Shown here: positions 46,962-57,031 of the stretch, in pieces
How the letters are laid out: every line of letters starts with the position of its first letter
How positions within the stretch are numbered: position 1 is the stretch's first letter
DNA from: Candidatus Nitrosoglobus terrae
GTDB lineage: Bacteria; Pseudomonadota; Gammaproteobacteria; Nitrosococcales; Nitrosococcaceae
Assembly (NCBI RefSeq): GCF_002356115.1
Contig: NZ_AP014836.1
Span: 1,737,091 to 1,801,090, forward strand
DNA length: 64,000 nt
Reading direction: 5' to 3'
Program-made: the position numbers and the translations under genes
Notes under the pieces: generated by a model
What the model saw: the letters and a program-made list of their open reading frames with translations, nothing else
Database searches by the model: none
What the model was told of the DNA's origin: nothing

Positions 46962-48029
46962 CTAAATAAGGTGATATGGCCTGCTTAATTCATGCACCAT
47001 ATCAACAAGAGCAGCTACCTTTTCTGGATCCACCGTTGGATAAATACCATGGCCTAGATTAAAGATATGGCCACTACCTAGGCCATAGCCTTTAAGGGTA
47101 TTACTTGCCTCTTGGCGTATTCGATCGATCGAGGCGTAAAGCACACAAGGATCCATATTACCTTGCAGAGCAACCTGTTTCCCTACCTGAGCTCGAGCTT
47201 TAGCAATATCCACAGTCCAATCCAGACCTAAAGCATCACAACCCGTCTTAGCCATCGCTTCTAACCATAAACCTCCCCCTTTGGTAAATAAAATAACAGG
47301 TACTCGATAACCCTCATTCTCTCGCAATAAACCTGCCACTATTCGGGACATATAAGAAAGGGAAAAATTTTGATAATCACCATGACTCAGCGCCCCACCC
47401 CAAGTATCAAAGATCATTACCGCTTGGGCACCTGCCGCTATCTGTGCATTGAGATAAACAGTCACAGCACTAGCAAGAGTCTCCAGTAACCGATGCATCA
47501 TCTGGGGCTGATCAAACAGAAGGCTTTTAATCATAGCAAAATTTTTGCTAGATCCTCCCTCAACCATATAACAAGCTAGAGTCCATGGGCTTCCAGAAAA
47601 CCCGATTAATGGTACGCGCCCATCTAATTCTTTTCTAGTTAACCGAAGCGCATCCATCACATAACGCAATTCTGTTTCTGGATCTGGAACTCCAAGGGCT
47701 GATATCTGGCTTTCAGTCCTAACAGGACGTTCAAAACGCGGCCCTTCGCCTTCAGAGAAATATAAACCTAATCCCATCGCATCGGGGATCGTCAAAATAT
47801 CCGAAAAAATAATGGCTGCATCCAAATCAAAGCGACGTAAAGGTTGTAAAGTCACTTCGCACGCAAGCTCAGGGGTCATGCACATAGTTAAGAAACCCCC
47901 AGCTTTAACACGTACTTCCCGATATTCAGGAAGATAACGCCCTGCTTGGCGCATAATCCATATAGGGGTTTTATCTACGGGTTGCCGCAACAACGCTCGA
48001 AGTAGACGATCATTTTTCAGCACTACCAT
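46962..48029 (-). CDS. hemE: Uroporphyrinogen decarboxylase
   Basis: HemE removes four carboxyl groups from uroporphyrinogen III in heme synthesis. The 355-residue protein starts near [34 protein letters not shown], the invariant active-site segment. Later come [18 protein letters not shown] with the catalytic aspartate, [25 protein letters not shown] and [16 protein letters not shown]. All are intact and length is normal. The gene stands alone on the minus strand; a 214-base gap separates it from purE. Confidence 0.97.
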   Translation of the reverse strand: MVVLKNDRLLRALLRQPVDKTPIWIMRQAGRYLPEYREVRVKAGGFLTMCMTPELACEVTLQPLRRFDLDAAIIFSDILTIPDAMGLGLYFSEGEGPRFERPVRTESQISALGVPDPETELRYVMDALRLTRKELDGRVPLIGFSGSPWTLACYMVEGGSSKNFAMIKSLLFDQPQMMHRLLETLASAVTVYLNAQIAAGAQAVMIFDTWGGALSHGDYQNFSLSYMSRIVAGLLRENEGYRVPVILFTKGGGLWLEAMAKTGCDALGLDWTVDIAKARAQVGKQVALQGNMDPCVLYASIDRIRQEASNTLKGYGLGSGHIFNLGHGIYPTVDPEKVAALVDMVHELSRPYHLI

Positions 48030-48243
48030 GGGTAAAATCTATCCCCTAAAAATAATAAAAGATTTCTTTGTCTATTCATTAAAAGCCCTAATTTATATTG
48101 AAATATTGGCTAAGCATTATTATCGCTATCTAGCAAATTTTGAAGATGATCTGTCTACTATTATATATAATTATTTCTTTCTAGCCTTTGGCTTATACCA
48201 GCATTAGCATGCTTTGAAGTATTTTAATTAGATTATAAAACGC

Positions 48244-48744
48244 TTAGGAATAGCCCGGTACCATATCGGCCTTAGCAAGAATGGACTGTGCCATCGCTTG
48301 GCGATCAGAAGCCAGACGTTGTGCCAAAGCCGGATCACTCAGTCCCAAAATCTGAGCAGCTAGATAAGCGGCATTTTTCGCCCCCGCCTTACCAATAGCT
48401 ACACAGGCCACAGGGACACCTCCCGGCATCTGCACCGTTGATAATAAAGCATCCATTCCATTTAATGGCCCTCCAGCCATGGGTATACCAATCACTGGCT
48501 TTAAAGTATTAGCAGCTACTGTGCCGGCAAGATGGGCAGCTAACCCAGCTGCAGCTATAAATACCGCACAACCACGAGCATCAGCCTCTTTAACATAGCT
48601 AGCAGTAGCCTCAGGTGTTCGATGAGCAGAAGTAATCCGAGCCTCAAAAGATAGCTCTAACGCTTTTAATACCTCCAAAGTAGCCTGCATCACTGGTAAA
48701 TCTGAATCAGATCCCATCAGTACTGCAACAAAGGGTTTATTCAT
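48244..48744 (-). CDS. purE: N5-carboxyaminoimidazole ribonucleotide mutase
   Basis: PurE (class I) moves the carboxylate of N5-CAIR to give CAIR in purine synthesis. The 166-residue protein has VLMGSDSDLPVM, the SAHRTPEATASYV segment with the catalytic histidine, and FIAAAGLAAHLAGTVAANT, GGPLNGMDALLSTVQMPGGVPVACVAIG. The partner purK is not adjacent in the window. It lies upstream of hemE and downstream of topA on the same strand, with gaps of 214 and 61 bases. Confidence 0.96.
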   Translation of the reverse strand: MNKPFVAVLMGSDSDLPVMQATLEVLKALELSFEARITSAHRTPEATASYVKEADARGCAVFIAAAGLAAHLAGTVAANTLKPVIGIPMAGGPLNGMDALLSTVQMPGGVPVACVAIGKAGAKNAAYLAAQILGLSDPALAQRLASDRQAMAQSILAKADMVPGYS

Positions 48745-48805
48745 CCAAGATTTTCCTCCATAAAAAAACTTTAAATCTAATCTATAGCGCTTTATCTTAA
48801 AACAA

Positions 48806-51208
48806 TTATCCTTTAGCCTTCTTTTGTGTACTCACTCGATGCGCCTGTTTTTTTACGAGTACTTTGTCGCCTAGAGTTTCGGCTTTACGACGACTTTGTT
48901 TTCTTATTGGTGCTTCACTTATTAGCGTTTGCACCTGTTCTAGGCTCAGATCTTTAGGCGCTTGATCTTTAGGAACCCGAACATTACGCTCACCATCAGT
49001 GATATAGGGTCCATAACGGCCGTTGAGAATCTGGATATTACTTTCTGGAAAAACCTTGATAACTCGGCTAGCATCCGCCTGATTTTTCTCTTCAATGAGA
49101 TCAAGGGCACGCGCTAAGGTTATGGTGTAGGGATCCTCTCCCCTTATAGAGAGATATTTATTATCGTATTTAACATAGGGGCCGAAACGGCCAATATTAA
49201 CACTAATCAATTTACCTTCGGCCGTAACCCCCAAATCCCGCGGTAACTCAAACAACGCTATGGCTTCCTCTGAAGTAATGGTATCCATTTTCTGCCCTAG
49301 TCGTAAGCCAGCAAAGCGGGGTTTTTCTTCATCATCTTTAGATCCTATTTGGACATAAGGTCCATAGCGCCCCATACGCACCGATATAGGGCGACCACTT
49401 TTAGAATCGATACCTAATTCTCGAACTTGGATGGCTTCTTCTCGGCTAACACTTTGTTCTTTTTCTTGTACTCGCATAAAAAAAGGCTCCCAAAACTCCT
49501 CTAATATGGGAATCCAGTCTTTTTCTGCCCGAGAAATAGCGTCAAGATTATCCTCTAAACGGGCGGTAAAATCATAATCCACATAAGGGTTAAAATGTTC
49601 TGTTAAAAACCGATTAACTACACGCCCTACATCGGTTGGCTGAAACCGTTTATTTTCTAACACGGCATAATTGCGCTGCTGAAGAGTGGAGATAATCGCA
49701 GCGTAGGTAGAAGGTCGCCCAATCCCAAACTCCTCCAAGATACGTACCAAGCTAGCCTCAGTATAACGGGGGGGTGGTTCAGTGAAATGCTGCTCCGGCC
49801 GTATCTGTAGTAATTTTACGATATCTCCTTCTTTCATTAACGGCAGTGTCCGCTGCTCCTCCTCTTTAACCTCATCTTGTCCTTCCTGGTACACGGCCAT
49901 AAAACCGGGATCTACAATAGTGGCTCCCGTCGCTCGAAAAAGATTACCACTACCCTTACTAATAACTCCCTTTATCACAGGTCTTTGTACGTCTAAATCT
50001 ACAGCAACGGTATTAATAGTGGCATGAATCATCTGGCAAGCAACAGTGCGATTCCAGATAAGCTGATAAAGCTTAAATTGCTCAGGTTTTAAGTAAGACT
50101 CCAAACCCTCAGGTATTCGATATACTGAGGTCGGGCGAACAGCTTCATGAGCCTCCTGAGCATTCTTAGCTCGGGTCTTAAATACCCTAGGTTCAGCTGG
50201 CAAATTAGTTTTACCAAAACGCTCAACAATAAAATTACGAAGCTCATCCATTGCTTCATGGGCTAAATTAACTGAATCAGTTCTCATATAAGTAATCAAG
50301 CCTACAGATTCAGTTCCGATCTCGATCCCTTCATACAGCTGTTGGGCTATAGTCATCGTCCGTTTTGTCGTGTAACCAAGCTTACGAGAAGCTTCCTGCT
50401 GTAAAGTAGAAGTAATAAAGGGGGATGCGGGGTTGCGCCGTCGTTGTTTACGCTCTACTTTCAGTACATGCAGTTTATTTTCCGCTGCCCTAGTGAGTTG
50501 TTCTACCAAAGATTGAGCCTGATCTTTATTTTCGATAGAAAACTGCTCTAATTTTTTGCCCTCTAGGTGAGTCAATTTAGCTACAAATGCTACTTGATCT
50601 GCTTCAGAATCAGCCTCAAGAGTCCAATATTCCCGTTTCTTAAATTCTTCAATTTCTTTTTCTCGCTCGCAAATTAAACGCAATGCAGGACTCTGCACTC
50701 GCCCTGCGGACAAGCCACGGCGAATCTTCTTCCATAGTAATGGAGAGAGATTAAACCCGACTAAATAATCCAAAGCACGGCGAGCTTGCTGGGCATTGAC
50801 TAAATCTACAGAAATATCCCGGGGGTGAGCAATCGCTTCGCTGACTGCCTGACGGGTAATTTCATGAAACACTACCCGTTTAACCGGTTTATCCTCTAGC
50901 GCTCCTTGTTCTTTAAGAAGCTCTAAGAGATGCCAAGAAATCGCCTCCCCCTCTCGATCTGGATCAGTGGCTAAAAAAAGGAAATTAGCTTTTTTCAAAG
51001 CTTTAGCAATAGCATTCACATGGCGGTTATTTTTTTCAATGACTTGATATTTCATAGCAAATCCATGCTTAGGATCTACTGCGCCTTCTTTAGGAATTAA
51101 ATCTCGTACGTGCCCATAAGAGGCTAAAACTTCAAAATCCTTCCCTAAGTATTTTTTAATCGTCTTAGCCTTAGCAGGTGATTCTACGATAACCAGACTT
51201 TTACTCAA
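48806..51208 (-). CDS. topA: DNA topoisomerase I without zinc fingers
   Basis: TopA relaxes negative supercoils. A TTG at 51208, preceded by AAGGGG, gives the expected LSKSLVIVESPAKAKTIKKYLG start and 800 residues; a frame from 51292 adds 28 residues without homology. The TOPRIM domain (VIVESPAKA, LATDPDREGEAISWHL), the active-site Tyr region GLITYMRTDSVNL and HEAVRPTS are present. The C-terminus has several G-R-(Y/F)-GPY(V/I) repeats (topoisomerase C-terminal repeats) and a basic tail. CxxC zinc ribbons as in E. coli TopA are absent. Such repeat-type tails occur in many bacteria. Confidence 0.95.
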   Translation of the reverse strand: MSKSLVIVESPAKAKTIKKYLGKDFEVLASYGHVRDLIPKEGAVDPKHGFAMKYQVIEKNNRHVNAIAKALKKANFLFLATDPDREGEAISWHLLELLKEQGALEDKPVKRVVFHEITRQAVSEAIAHPRDISVDLVNAQQARRALDYLVGFNLSPLLWKKIRRGLSAGRVQSPALRLICEREKEIEEFKKREYWTLEADSEADQVAFVAKLTHLEGKKLEQFSIENKDQAQSLVEQLTRAAENKLHVLKVERKQRRRNPASPFITSTLQQEASRKLGYTTKRTMTIAQQLYEGIEIGTESVGLITYMRTDSVNLAHEAMDELRNFIVERFGKTNLPAEPRVFKTRAKNAQEAHEAVRPTSVYRIPEGLESYLKPEQFKLYQLIWNRTVACQMIHATINTVAVDLDVQRPVIKGVISKGSGNLFRATGATIVDPGFMAVYQEGQDEVKEEEQRTLPLMKEGDIVKLLQIRPEQHFTEPPPRYTEASLVRILEEFGIGRPSTYAAIISTLQQRNYAVLENKRFQPTDVGRVVNRFLTEHFNPYVDYDFTARLEDNLDAISRAEKDWIPILEEFWEPFFMRVQEKEQSVSREEAIQVRELGIDSKSGRPISVRMGRYGPYVQIGSKDDEEKPRFAGLRLGQKMDTITSEEAIALFELPRDLGVTAEGKLISVNIGRFGPYVKYDNKYLSIRGEDPYTITLARALDLIEEKNQADASRVIKVFPESNIQILNGRYGPYITDGERNVRVPKDQAPKDLSLEQVQTLISEAPIRKQSRRKAETLGDKVLVKKQAHRVSTQKKAKG

Positions 51209-51306
51209 CGTACTACCCCTTGAAAATCCAATACTTTGGTTTTGTACACACCAAATAGACCTATAAAGCGAATTTCCATAAGGGCTAAGCAAAATAATTT
51301 CATTTT

Positions 51307-51786
51307 TTAATGTAAAAAATCTCCTATCTCATCAAAAATAAAATCTTCCATCCAAACATAAGCCGCCTCATGCCCTGGCTGATGAGATAACACCATCAAA
51401 ATAACCCATTTGAGTTGCTCTAAGTCAAAATCCTCTGCCTCTAGCGCCATCACTCGATCGATAACCAATTCTCGCGTCATAGGATCTAATACCCCTACTC
51501 GCTCTAAAAACAGTAAAAGCCCCTGACATTCAGTATCTAATTTTTCCTTTTCCTGCAAGGTAAAAATTCGAATTGAAGAATTGGTCACTGGGAACTGCCA
51601 TGGTTTGCTCTGCTGGAGGATTACCAACCCTTCTAACCAGTCCAATGCTTTACCTATTTCAGTATGATGGAAACCTACCGCTGCTAATTCTACTGCTAGC
51701 GACTCTTTAGTAGGTTTTACCTCGGCTTCACTATCCATATAATTCTGAAATAAGTACATCAGCACATCGAGCACATTTTCTTTCAT
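51307..51786 (-). CDS. smg: Smg family protein (DUF494)
   Basis: A 159-residue acidic protein of the Smg/DUF494 family, always found near dprA, topA or def in gammaproteobacteria. The N-terminus MKENVLDVLMYLFQNYMD and the central helix FHHTEIGKALDWLEGL are typical, as is REL(V/I)IDRVMAL with LEQLKWVILMVL. The biochemical role is not established. Its start overlaps the end of dprA by 4 bases (ATGA), so it is cotranslated. Confidence 0.92.
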   Translation of the reverse strand: MKENVLDVLMYLFQNYMDSEAEVKPTKESLAVELAAVGFHHTEIGKALDWLEGLVILQQSKPWQFPVTNSSIRIFTLQEKEKLDTECQGLLLFLERVGVLDPMTRELVIDRVMALEAEDFDLEQLKWVILMVLSHQPGHEAAYVWMEDFIFDEIGDFLH

Positions 51787-52889
51787 AACTGGCCCTCTTT
51801 ACTGCAACGAAAATAACGCCCTCCTGGCAATGTTGTAATAAGACCCTGTAGCTCTAAAATTAAAAGCATGGAGGAAAGCCGCTCTGCCGTCAATCCACAT
51901 CGCTCAACTAATACGTCTACAGAAACCGGATCATAACCTAAATTATCCAGTAAAAGCTGGTATTCTGGATCCTGACTTAATGAGCTAGTTTCTTTAAATA
52001 CTTCTCTAGGTTGTGGTCTAGCCACTACATTTATTAGAGACCCTAATTCCTCCAAAATATCCTGAGCAGATTCCACTAATTTAGCTCCTTCACGAATTAA
52101 ACGATGACAACCGCGGGCTAACGGATTATGAATAGATCCTGGAATTGCAAATATCTCTCGCCCCTGATCGGCCCCTAGACGGGCAGTAATCAGCGATCCA
52201 CTCTGCAGGGCCGCTTCAATCACTAGAACACCCAAGCTAAGACCGCTAATAATCCGATTCCGGCGTGGAAAATTCTGAGGTAACGGTGGCGTTCCGATAG
52301 GAAACTCTGATACGAGGGCTCCCCCTTCGCTGATAGCATAGGCTAAAGCCCGATGACGGGCAGGATAGACTCTATCTAATCCAGTTCCCACTACAGCAAT
52401 AGTAGGTGTCTTTGCCGCTAGCGCGCCCTGATGAGCGGCAGCATCAATTCCTAGAGCCAATCCACTGTCGATCACAAGCCCAGCACCGCCGAGATAATGG
52501 GCAAATTGAGCAGCCATCTCTGATCCAGCTGGCGAAGGATTACGGCTACCTACAATGGCTAACTGAGGTGACGAAAGTAAGGACAAATCACCATGAATAA
52601 ATAATACAGGAGGAGGATCTGGGATCTCCTTCAGTAAAACCGGATAGCATTTATCCGCTAGGGTTAACAAATGGCAATTAGGCTGCTTCAGCCATGCTAA
52701 ATCCTGCTCTATCCCCTTCCAATCTGGCTGCCTCAGATAGCGCTGTGTTTCATCGCTAAGATGAGTAATCCTAGCGGAGGCGGCAAATACCTCAGCGGGC
52801 GAACCATATTGTTCCAAAAGTTGACAAAAAATCGCGCTACCAATCCCCGGAGCACGGTGCAATGCCAACCAATAGGAGCGTTCGTTCAT
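51783..52889 (-). CDS. dprA: DNA-processing protein DprA
   Basis: DprA loads RecA on single-stranded DNA taken up in natural transformation. The 368-residue protein has an N-terminal SAM-like region (LALHRAPGIGSAIFCQLL), the Rossmann-like DprA/Smf domain (LAIVGSRNPSPAGSEMA, VVGTGLDRVYPARHRALA, SEFPIGTPPLPQNFPRRNRIISGLS, VIEAALQSGSLITARLGADQGREIFAIPGS) and a C-terminal winged helix (SVDVLVERCGLTAERLSSMLLILELQG). It lies between an envelope protein gene and smg. Transformation capability cannot be concluded from dprA alone. Confidence 0.96.
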   Translation of the reverse strand: MNERSYWLALHRAPGIGSAIFCQLLEQYGSPAEVFAASARITHLSDETQRYLRQPDWKGIEQDLAWLKQPNCHLLTLADKCYPVLLKEIPDPPPVLFIHGDLSLLSSPQLAIVGSRNPSPAGSEMAAQFAHYLGGAGLVIDSGLALGIDAAAHQGALAAKTPTIAVVGTGLDRVYPARHRALAYAISEGGALVSEFPIGTPPLPQNFPRRNRIISGLSLGVLVIEAALQSGSLITARLGADQGREIFAIPGSIHNPLARGCHRLIREGAKLVESAQDILEELGSLINVVARPQPREVFKETSSLSQDPEYQLLLDNLGYDPVSVDVLVERCGLTAERLSSMLLILELQGLITTLPGGRYFRCSKEGQL

Positions 52890-52916
52890 CGGATTATAAA
52901 AACAATGTAACTAAAA

Positions 52917-53789
52917 TTATAGCGTGCTGACAATATCATAAATATAGATAGCCTGTTCTGATCTCATCACTAGCCCATAGCTCACATGATCAAAAACGGA
53001 AAAAACTATAATTTCCCCTACACGTTTATTGGGTAGCTGGACTTTATTCTCAGCTAGGGGGCTGATAAAATCAGAAATTGTTTCACCGGATCGGTATACG
53101 GTGAACATTAATCCTTTCTCTATACCCTCTGCCACCCCTAGGTTCAATGCAACCACTTGATGTTGGCCAAGCTCAGAGATACCTTCTACTATGGAAATAA
53201 TCTTGCCCTTTATTAAAAAAGAGGATGTATGGGGGGAGAGATCCTCAAGTTCCTGATCAACTACTGGCAATAAACGATCTCCTATCAACACCTCTTGCTT
53301 AGAACTTAAAATAGCTAATGTAGCTGGATCACCAAATTGGTGTACCTTACCATCAGCGATAAAAATAGCTTCATAGCCTAAAATTTTATCGGGATAATCA
53401 GGATCTCGATAAGCCTCTCCCTCCCGATATATCCCATATTCTGTTATAGCAGCATCGCTCACACCACGGGCATAAACCTCATCTCCGGCTCCTAAAGTCA
53501 AACGCCCTTCTACCCCAGCAACAATATAAGGGGCGTTCTCTAGCGTCTCTTCGGTGACTACCTGAGAGCGTAATAAAAACTGTTGGATAGCTTCCATCGG
53601 TATGATAACAGCAGAATTTTCCGATTTGAGAATACGGGTCTTGGGTGAAAGCTTATATAGAGGCAGGATTTGGCGTGATTCTAGCTTAAAGTTATGAGGA
53701 GGACTAGCACTATGGATTGTAGGATCTCCCCAAACTTCATCAGCAATAATATATAATAGAGTAATAATTAATAATTGTTTAAGTCCCAT
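52917..53789 (-). CDS. Exported envelope protein of the dprA-def locus (PA0020-like), lacking an obvious LysM domain
   Basis: The ATG at 53789 (MGLKQLLIITLLYIIADEVWG) gives a signal peptide and 290 residues; a frame from 53852 adds 21 residues before it. The body matches the protein usually found between dprA and def, with LPLYKLSPKTRIL, AIIPMEAIQQFL, PYIVAGVEGRLTLGAGDEVYARG and the EGxxxxGYEAIFIADG stretch. Relatives normally begin with an N-terminal LysM module that binds peptidoglycan. Here only about 30 residues separate the signal peptide from the conserved part, so that module is missing or reduced. It is followed by dprA after 27 bases. Confidence 0.75.
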   Translation of the reverse strand: MGLKQLLIITLLYIIADEVWGDPTIHSASPPHNFKLESRQILPLYKLSPKTRILKSENSAVIIPMEAIQQFLLRSQVVTEETLENAPYIVAGVEGRLTLGAGDEVYARGVSDAAITEYGIYREGEAYRDPDYPDKILGYEAIFIADGKVHQFGDPATLAILSSKQEVLIGDRLLPVVDQELEDLSPHTSSFLIKGKIISIVEGISELGQHQVVALNLGVAEGIEKGLMFTVYRSGETISDFISPLAENKVQLPNKRVGEIIVFSVFDHVSYGLVMRSEQAIYIYDIVSTL

Positions 53790-53948
53790 TAAAATCTTCT
53801 CTATAATAGAACTATAGGGCAAGTCAACTATTATAGTGACGTAATAGTTCAATTCTAGAATGAGTTACCCTATGGGTACCCTTTCAAACAAGGTGCCTTT
53901 TTTTATAATACTAGGAAAACATCCAATATAATATTTGGTTAAAATCCC

Positions 53949-54452
53949 ATGGCGATACTAAACATATTGCATTACCCTGATCCACGGTTACGGCAAAAGG
54001 CTCAACCTGTAACAGTTATCGATAGTTCTATTAAGAAACTTGTCGATAATATGCTAGAAACTATGTATCAGGCTCCTGGTATTGGGCTTGCTGCAACGCA
54101 GGTAAATATCACTAAGCAGGTAGTGGTTATCGATATCTCTGAAGATAAATCTTCCCCATTGATTCTGATTAACCCAGAAATCACAGCGCGGCAAGGAACT
54201 GTTGAGAGTGAAGAGGGATGTTTATCTGTGCCTGAAATTTTTGAACCTGTTACACGCGCTGCAGAAATTACAGTTCATTATTTAGATTATAACGGCCAAG
54301 AAAGAGAAGCCCAAGCACAGAATCTACTTGCAGCCTGTATTCAACATGAACTAGATCATTTAACAGGTAAGCTTTTTATTGATTATCTCTCGAATCTTAA
54401 ACGTAACCGTATCCGGAAAAAAATGGAAAAACGACGGCGCCTTTCTGCATAA
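53949..54452 (+). CDS. def: Peptide deformylase
   Basis: PDF removes the formyl group from nascent proteins. The 167-residue metalloenzyme has the three signature motifs [18 protein letters not shown] and [12 protein letters not shown], with Cys and the two His of HExxH as metal ligands. The N-terminal [18 protein letters not shown] is typical of type 1. It is divergent from the envelope protein gene and starts the def-fmt-rsmB-trkA run, with fmt 136 bases on. Confidence 0.97.
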   Translation: MAILNILHYPDPRLRQKAQPVTVIDSSIKKLVDNMLETMYQAPGIGLAATQVNITKQVVVIDISEDKSSPLILINPEITARQGTVESEEGCLSVPEIFEPVTRAAEITVHYLDYNGQEREAQAQNLLAACIQHELDHLTGKLFIDYLSNLKRNRIRKKMEKRRRLSA

Positions 54453-54588
54453 TAAAGTAAATAGCTACTTGCCTGAACAATACTAAAGTGTCACGGCTAA
54501 AAAGCTCGGCTGGCCTTCTAGTAAGATTAAAATAACTTCCAAGGCAAGCTATCTTTTATTAATTATTTAACAATATACAACGCTATCA

Positions 54589-55545
54589 GTGCAGATTATC
54601 TTTGCTGGAACACCAGATTTTGCAGCTATTATCTTACACCAGATTCTTGAAGCGGGATATCCCGTTAAAGCTGTCTATACTCAACCCGATCGCCCTAGCG
54701 GTCGAGGCCGGCACCTAACGCCAAGCCCAGTTAAAATAATAGCGATAGAACAACAGATTCCTATATATCAACCTATCACGCTACGAGACAAAGCCTCACA
54801 AGATCAGTTGGCAGCACTTACTCCGGATATTTTAATCGTTGCTGCCTATGGTCTTATTCTACCTGCAGCGATACTTCAAATCCCCCCGCTAGGCTGCATT
54901 AATGTTCATGCTTCTCTATTACCACATTGGCGAGGTGCGGCTCCAATTCAAAGATCTTTACTCGCAGGAGATAAGGAAACAGGTGTCAGTATTATGCAGA
55001 TGGATTCTGGAATGGATACTGGGGCTGTTCTACATATAATTAGCCATCCTATACAGCCTAATGATACAGCCGCTACTTTGCATAACGATCTGGCTAGACT
55101 TGGAGCAACCGCCCTACTCCAATGCCTACCCCTCCTTGCTGAAGGTACTATCACTGCTATCCCTCAAGATGAAAGCCAAGCGTGCTATGCGCCTAAAATC
55201 CACAAAAAAGAATCTTGGATCAATTGGTCTCAATCCGCAGTACAGTTAGAGCGGCAAATACGAGCCTTTAACCCTTGGCCCATAGCACAAACTCAGATTC
55301 AAAACCAAATCTTACGAATATGGTCAGCTGCTGTTCTTACCCAAAAAACTGAGGCTTTACCTGGAACTGTAATCTCTGCCAATAAAACAGGAATTAACGT
55401 AGCCACTGGTGACGGAAGAGCGCTGAATCTACTAGAAGTGCAACCTACAGGTAAGCGAATCATGGCAGTTCAAAACTATCTTAATGCCCGCCCGTTAACA
55501 CCAGGCACTGTATTGGTCAGCGCTTTAGAAAATCCACAAGATTAA
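54589..55545 (+). CDS. fmt: Methionyl-tRNA formyltransferase
   Basis: Fmt formylates initiator Met-tRNA using 10-formyl-tetrahydrofolate. The 318-residue protein starts at a GTG (54589), giving MQIIFAGTPDFAAIILHQIL; no ATG is available before the conserved strand. The catalytic region is CINVHASLLPHWRGAAPIQRSLLAGDKETGVSIMQMDSGMDTGAVL with the Asn/His/Asp triad. The C-terminal OB-like domain follows from about residue 205 (RAFNPWPIA). It is 11 bases before rsmB. Confidence 0.97.
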   Translation: MQIIFAGTPDFAAIILHQILEAGYPVKAVYTQPDRPSGRGRHLTPSPVKIIAIEQQIPIYQPITLRDKASQDQLAALTPDILIVAAYGLILPAAILQIPPLGCINVHASLLPHWRGAAPIQRSLLAGDKETGVSIMQMDSGMDTGAVLHIISHPIQPNDTAATLHNDLARLGATALLQCLPLLAEGTITAIPQDESQACYAPKIHKKESWINWSQSAVQLERQIRAFNPWPIAQTQIQNQILRIWSAAVLTQKTEALPGTVISANKTGINVATGDGRALNLLEVQPTGKRIMAVQNYLNARPLTPGTVLVSALENPQD

Positions 55546-55556
55546 TTTTTCCCTAA

Positions 55557-56873
55557 ATGGGCAATACACTTAGATCCCTTAGCGCTCGGGTCATTGCTGC
55601 CGCTGTGTTAACTCAAGTCTTTAGCCAAGGACGTTCTCTAACTGCAGTTTTGCCCTTAGCAGTAACGTCTCTCTCAGAGCGAGATCAAGCGTTTGTGCAA
55701 ACTTTGTGTTATGGCGTTCTGCGCTGGTTCCCTCGACTTGAATATCTAACTCAACAGCTGCTACATAAACCATTACGCGCTCGAGATACGGATATTCATA
55801 CCTTATTGCTTCTAGGGCTATATCAGCTGATAGAAATGAGTATTCCTGCTCATGCCGCATTATCTGAAACCGTAGCGGCTGCTGAAAATCTAGGGAAACC
55901 ATGGGCAAAAAAGCTTATCAACGCTACTTTACGTACCTATTTACGTAATGAAGCTACGCTGCAAGCTAAGCTTATCACCCATGATATCGCCAATACGGCA
56001 CATCCTTGGTGGCTTTTAGAAGCTATTCGCCACTATTGGCCCGATAGCTGGCCTCAGATCATCGCGGCGAATAATAACCATCCGCCGCTGAGTCTACGGA
56101 TTAACCGCCTGCAGAAAAATCGTGAGGATTACCTAAAAACGCTTCAATATAATCATATTAAGGCACATGCTATACCCTATACTGAATCTGGAATAATACT
56201 AGAGCAGCCTTGCTCGGTAACTACTTTGCCTGGATTTTCTCAAGGCCATATCTCAGTCCAAGACGGATCTGGGCAGCGAGCTGTACCATTACTAGCTTTA
56301 AAACCAGGGTTACGGATCTTGGATGCCTGCGCTGCCCCTGGCGGTAAAACTAGCCATATCCTTGAATTGGAGCCTCAGCTTGATACTTTAATTGCTTTAG
56401 ATATAGACACCTCTCGTTTAGAACGAATCAAGGAAAATTTAAACCGCCTGCAGCTCACTGCTCAAATAATTCAAGGGGATGCCACCAATCCTAAAACTTG
56501 GTGGGATGGAATATCTTTTGATCGCATCTTGCTGGATGCTCCCTGTTCGGGCACAGGGGTTATTCGCCGTCACCCTGATATTAAAGTATTACGACGAGAA
56601 GATGATATTTCCAAGCTAATAACTCTACAGAAACGTTTATTATCTGCCTTATGGTCGCTACTTACCCCACGCGGCCTACTACTTTATTGCACCTGTTCTA
56701 TATTGCCATCAGAAAATGAGCAGCAAATACTTGAGTTTCTTTCTACTCATCCCAATGCAAGAGAGCAACCGCTACAGGTACCATGGGGGATACCTCAAGC
56801 TGTAGGACGACAACTGCTAACGGGCACAGAAGAATTAGACGGGTTTTATTATGCTTGTCTGGAAAAATACTAA
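55557..56873 (+). CDS. rsmB: 16S rRNA (cytosine-967-C5)-methyltransferase
   Basis: RsmB (Fmu/Sun) methylates C967 of 16S rRNA. The 438-residue protein has an N-terminal NusB-like helical domain (to about residue 140) and a C-terminal SAM domain: VQDGSGQRAVPLLALKPGLRILDACAAPGGKTSHILEL, LDAPCSGTGVIRRHPDIKVLR with the catalytic cysteine, and LLYCTCSILPSENEQQI with the second cysteine. It begins 11 bases after fmt. Length is normal. Confidence 0.96.
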   Translation: MGNTLRSLSARVIAAAVLTQVFSQGRSLTAVLPLAVTSLSERDQAFVQTLCYGVLRWFPRLEYLTQQLLHKPLRARDTDIHTLLLLGLYQLIEMSIPAHAALSETVAAAENLGKPWAKKLINATLRTYLRNEATLQAKLITHDIANTAHPWWLLEAIRHYWPDSWPQIIAANNNHPPLSLRINRLQKNREDYLKTLQYNHIKAHAIPYTESGIILEQPCSVTTLPGFSQGHISVQDGSGQRAVPLLALKPGLRILDACAAPGGKTSHILELEPQLDTLIALDIDTSRLERIKENLNRLQLTAQIIQGDATNPKTWWDGISFDRILLDAPCSGTGVIRRHPDIKVLRREDDISKLITLQKRLLSALWSLLTPRGLLLYCTCSILPSENEQQILEFLSTHPNAREQPLQVPWGIPQAVGRQLLTGTEELDGFYYACLEKY

Positions 56874-57031
56874 AATCCGGCCGTGCCAATCTTAGCTATT
56901 AAATTGATTAACCTATACCTTTACCGCTTAAGTATAGGCTATCGAGAGGGATTCGTTTTGAATGAACTACTAAACGTAAAAAGCCCATCAAAATATCATT
57001 AAGCCGGTAACATAGTAAATAAATATATTCT

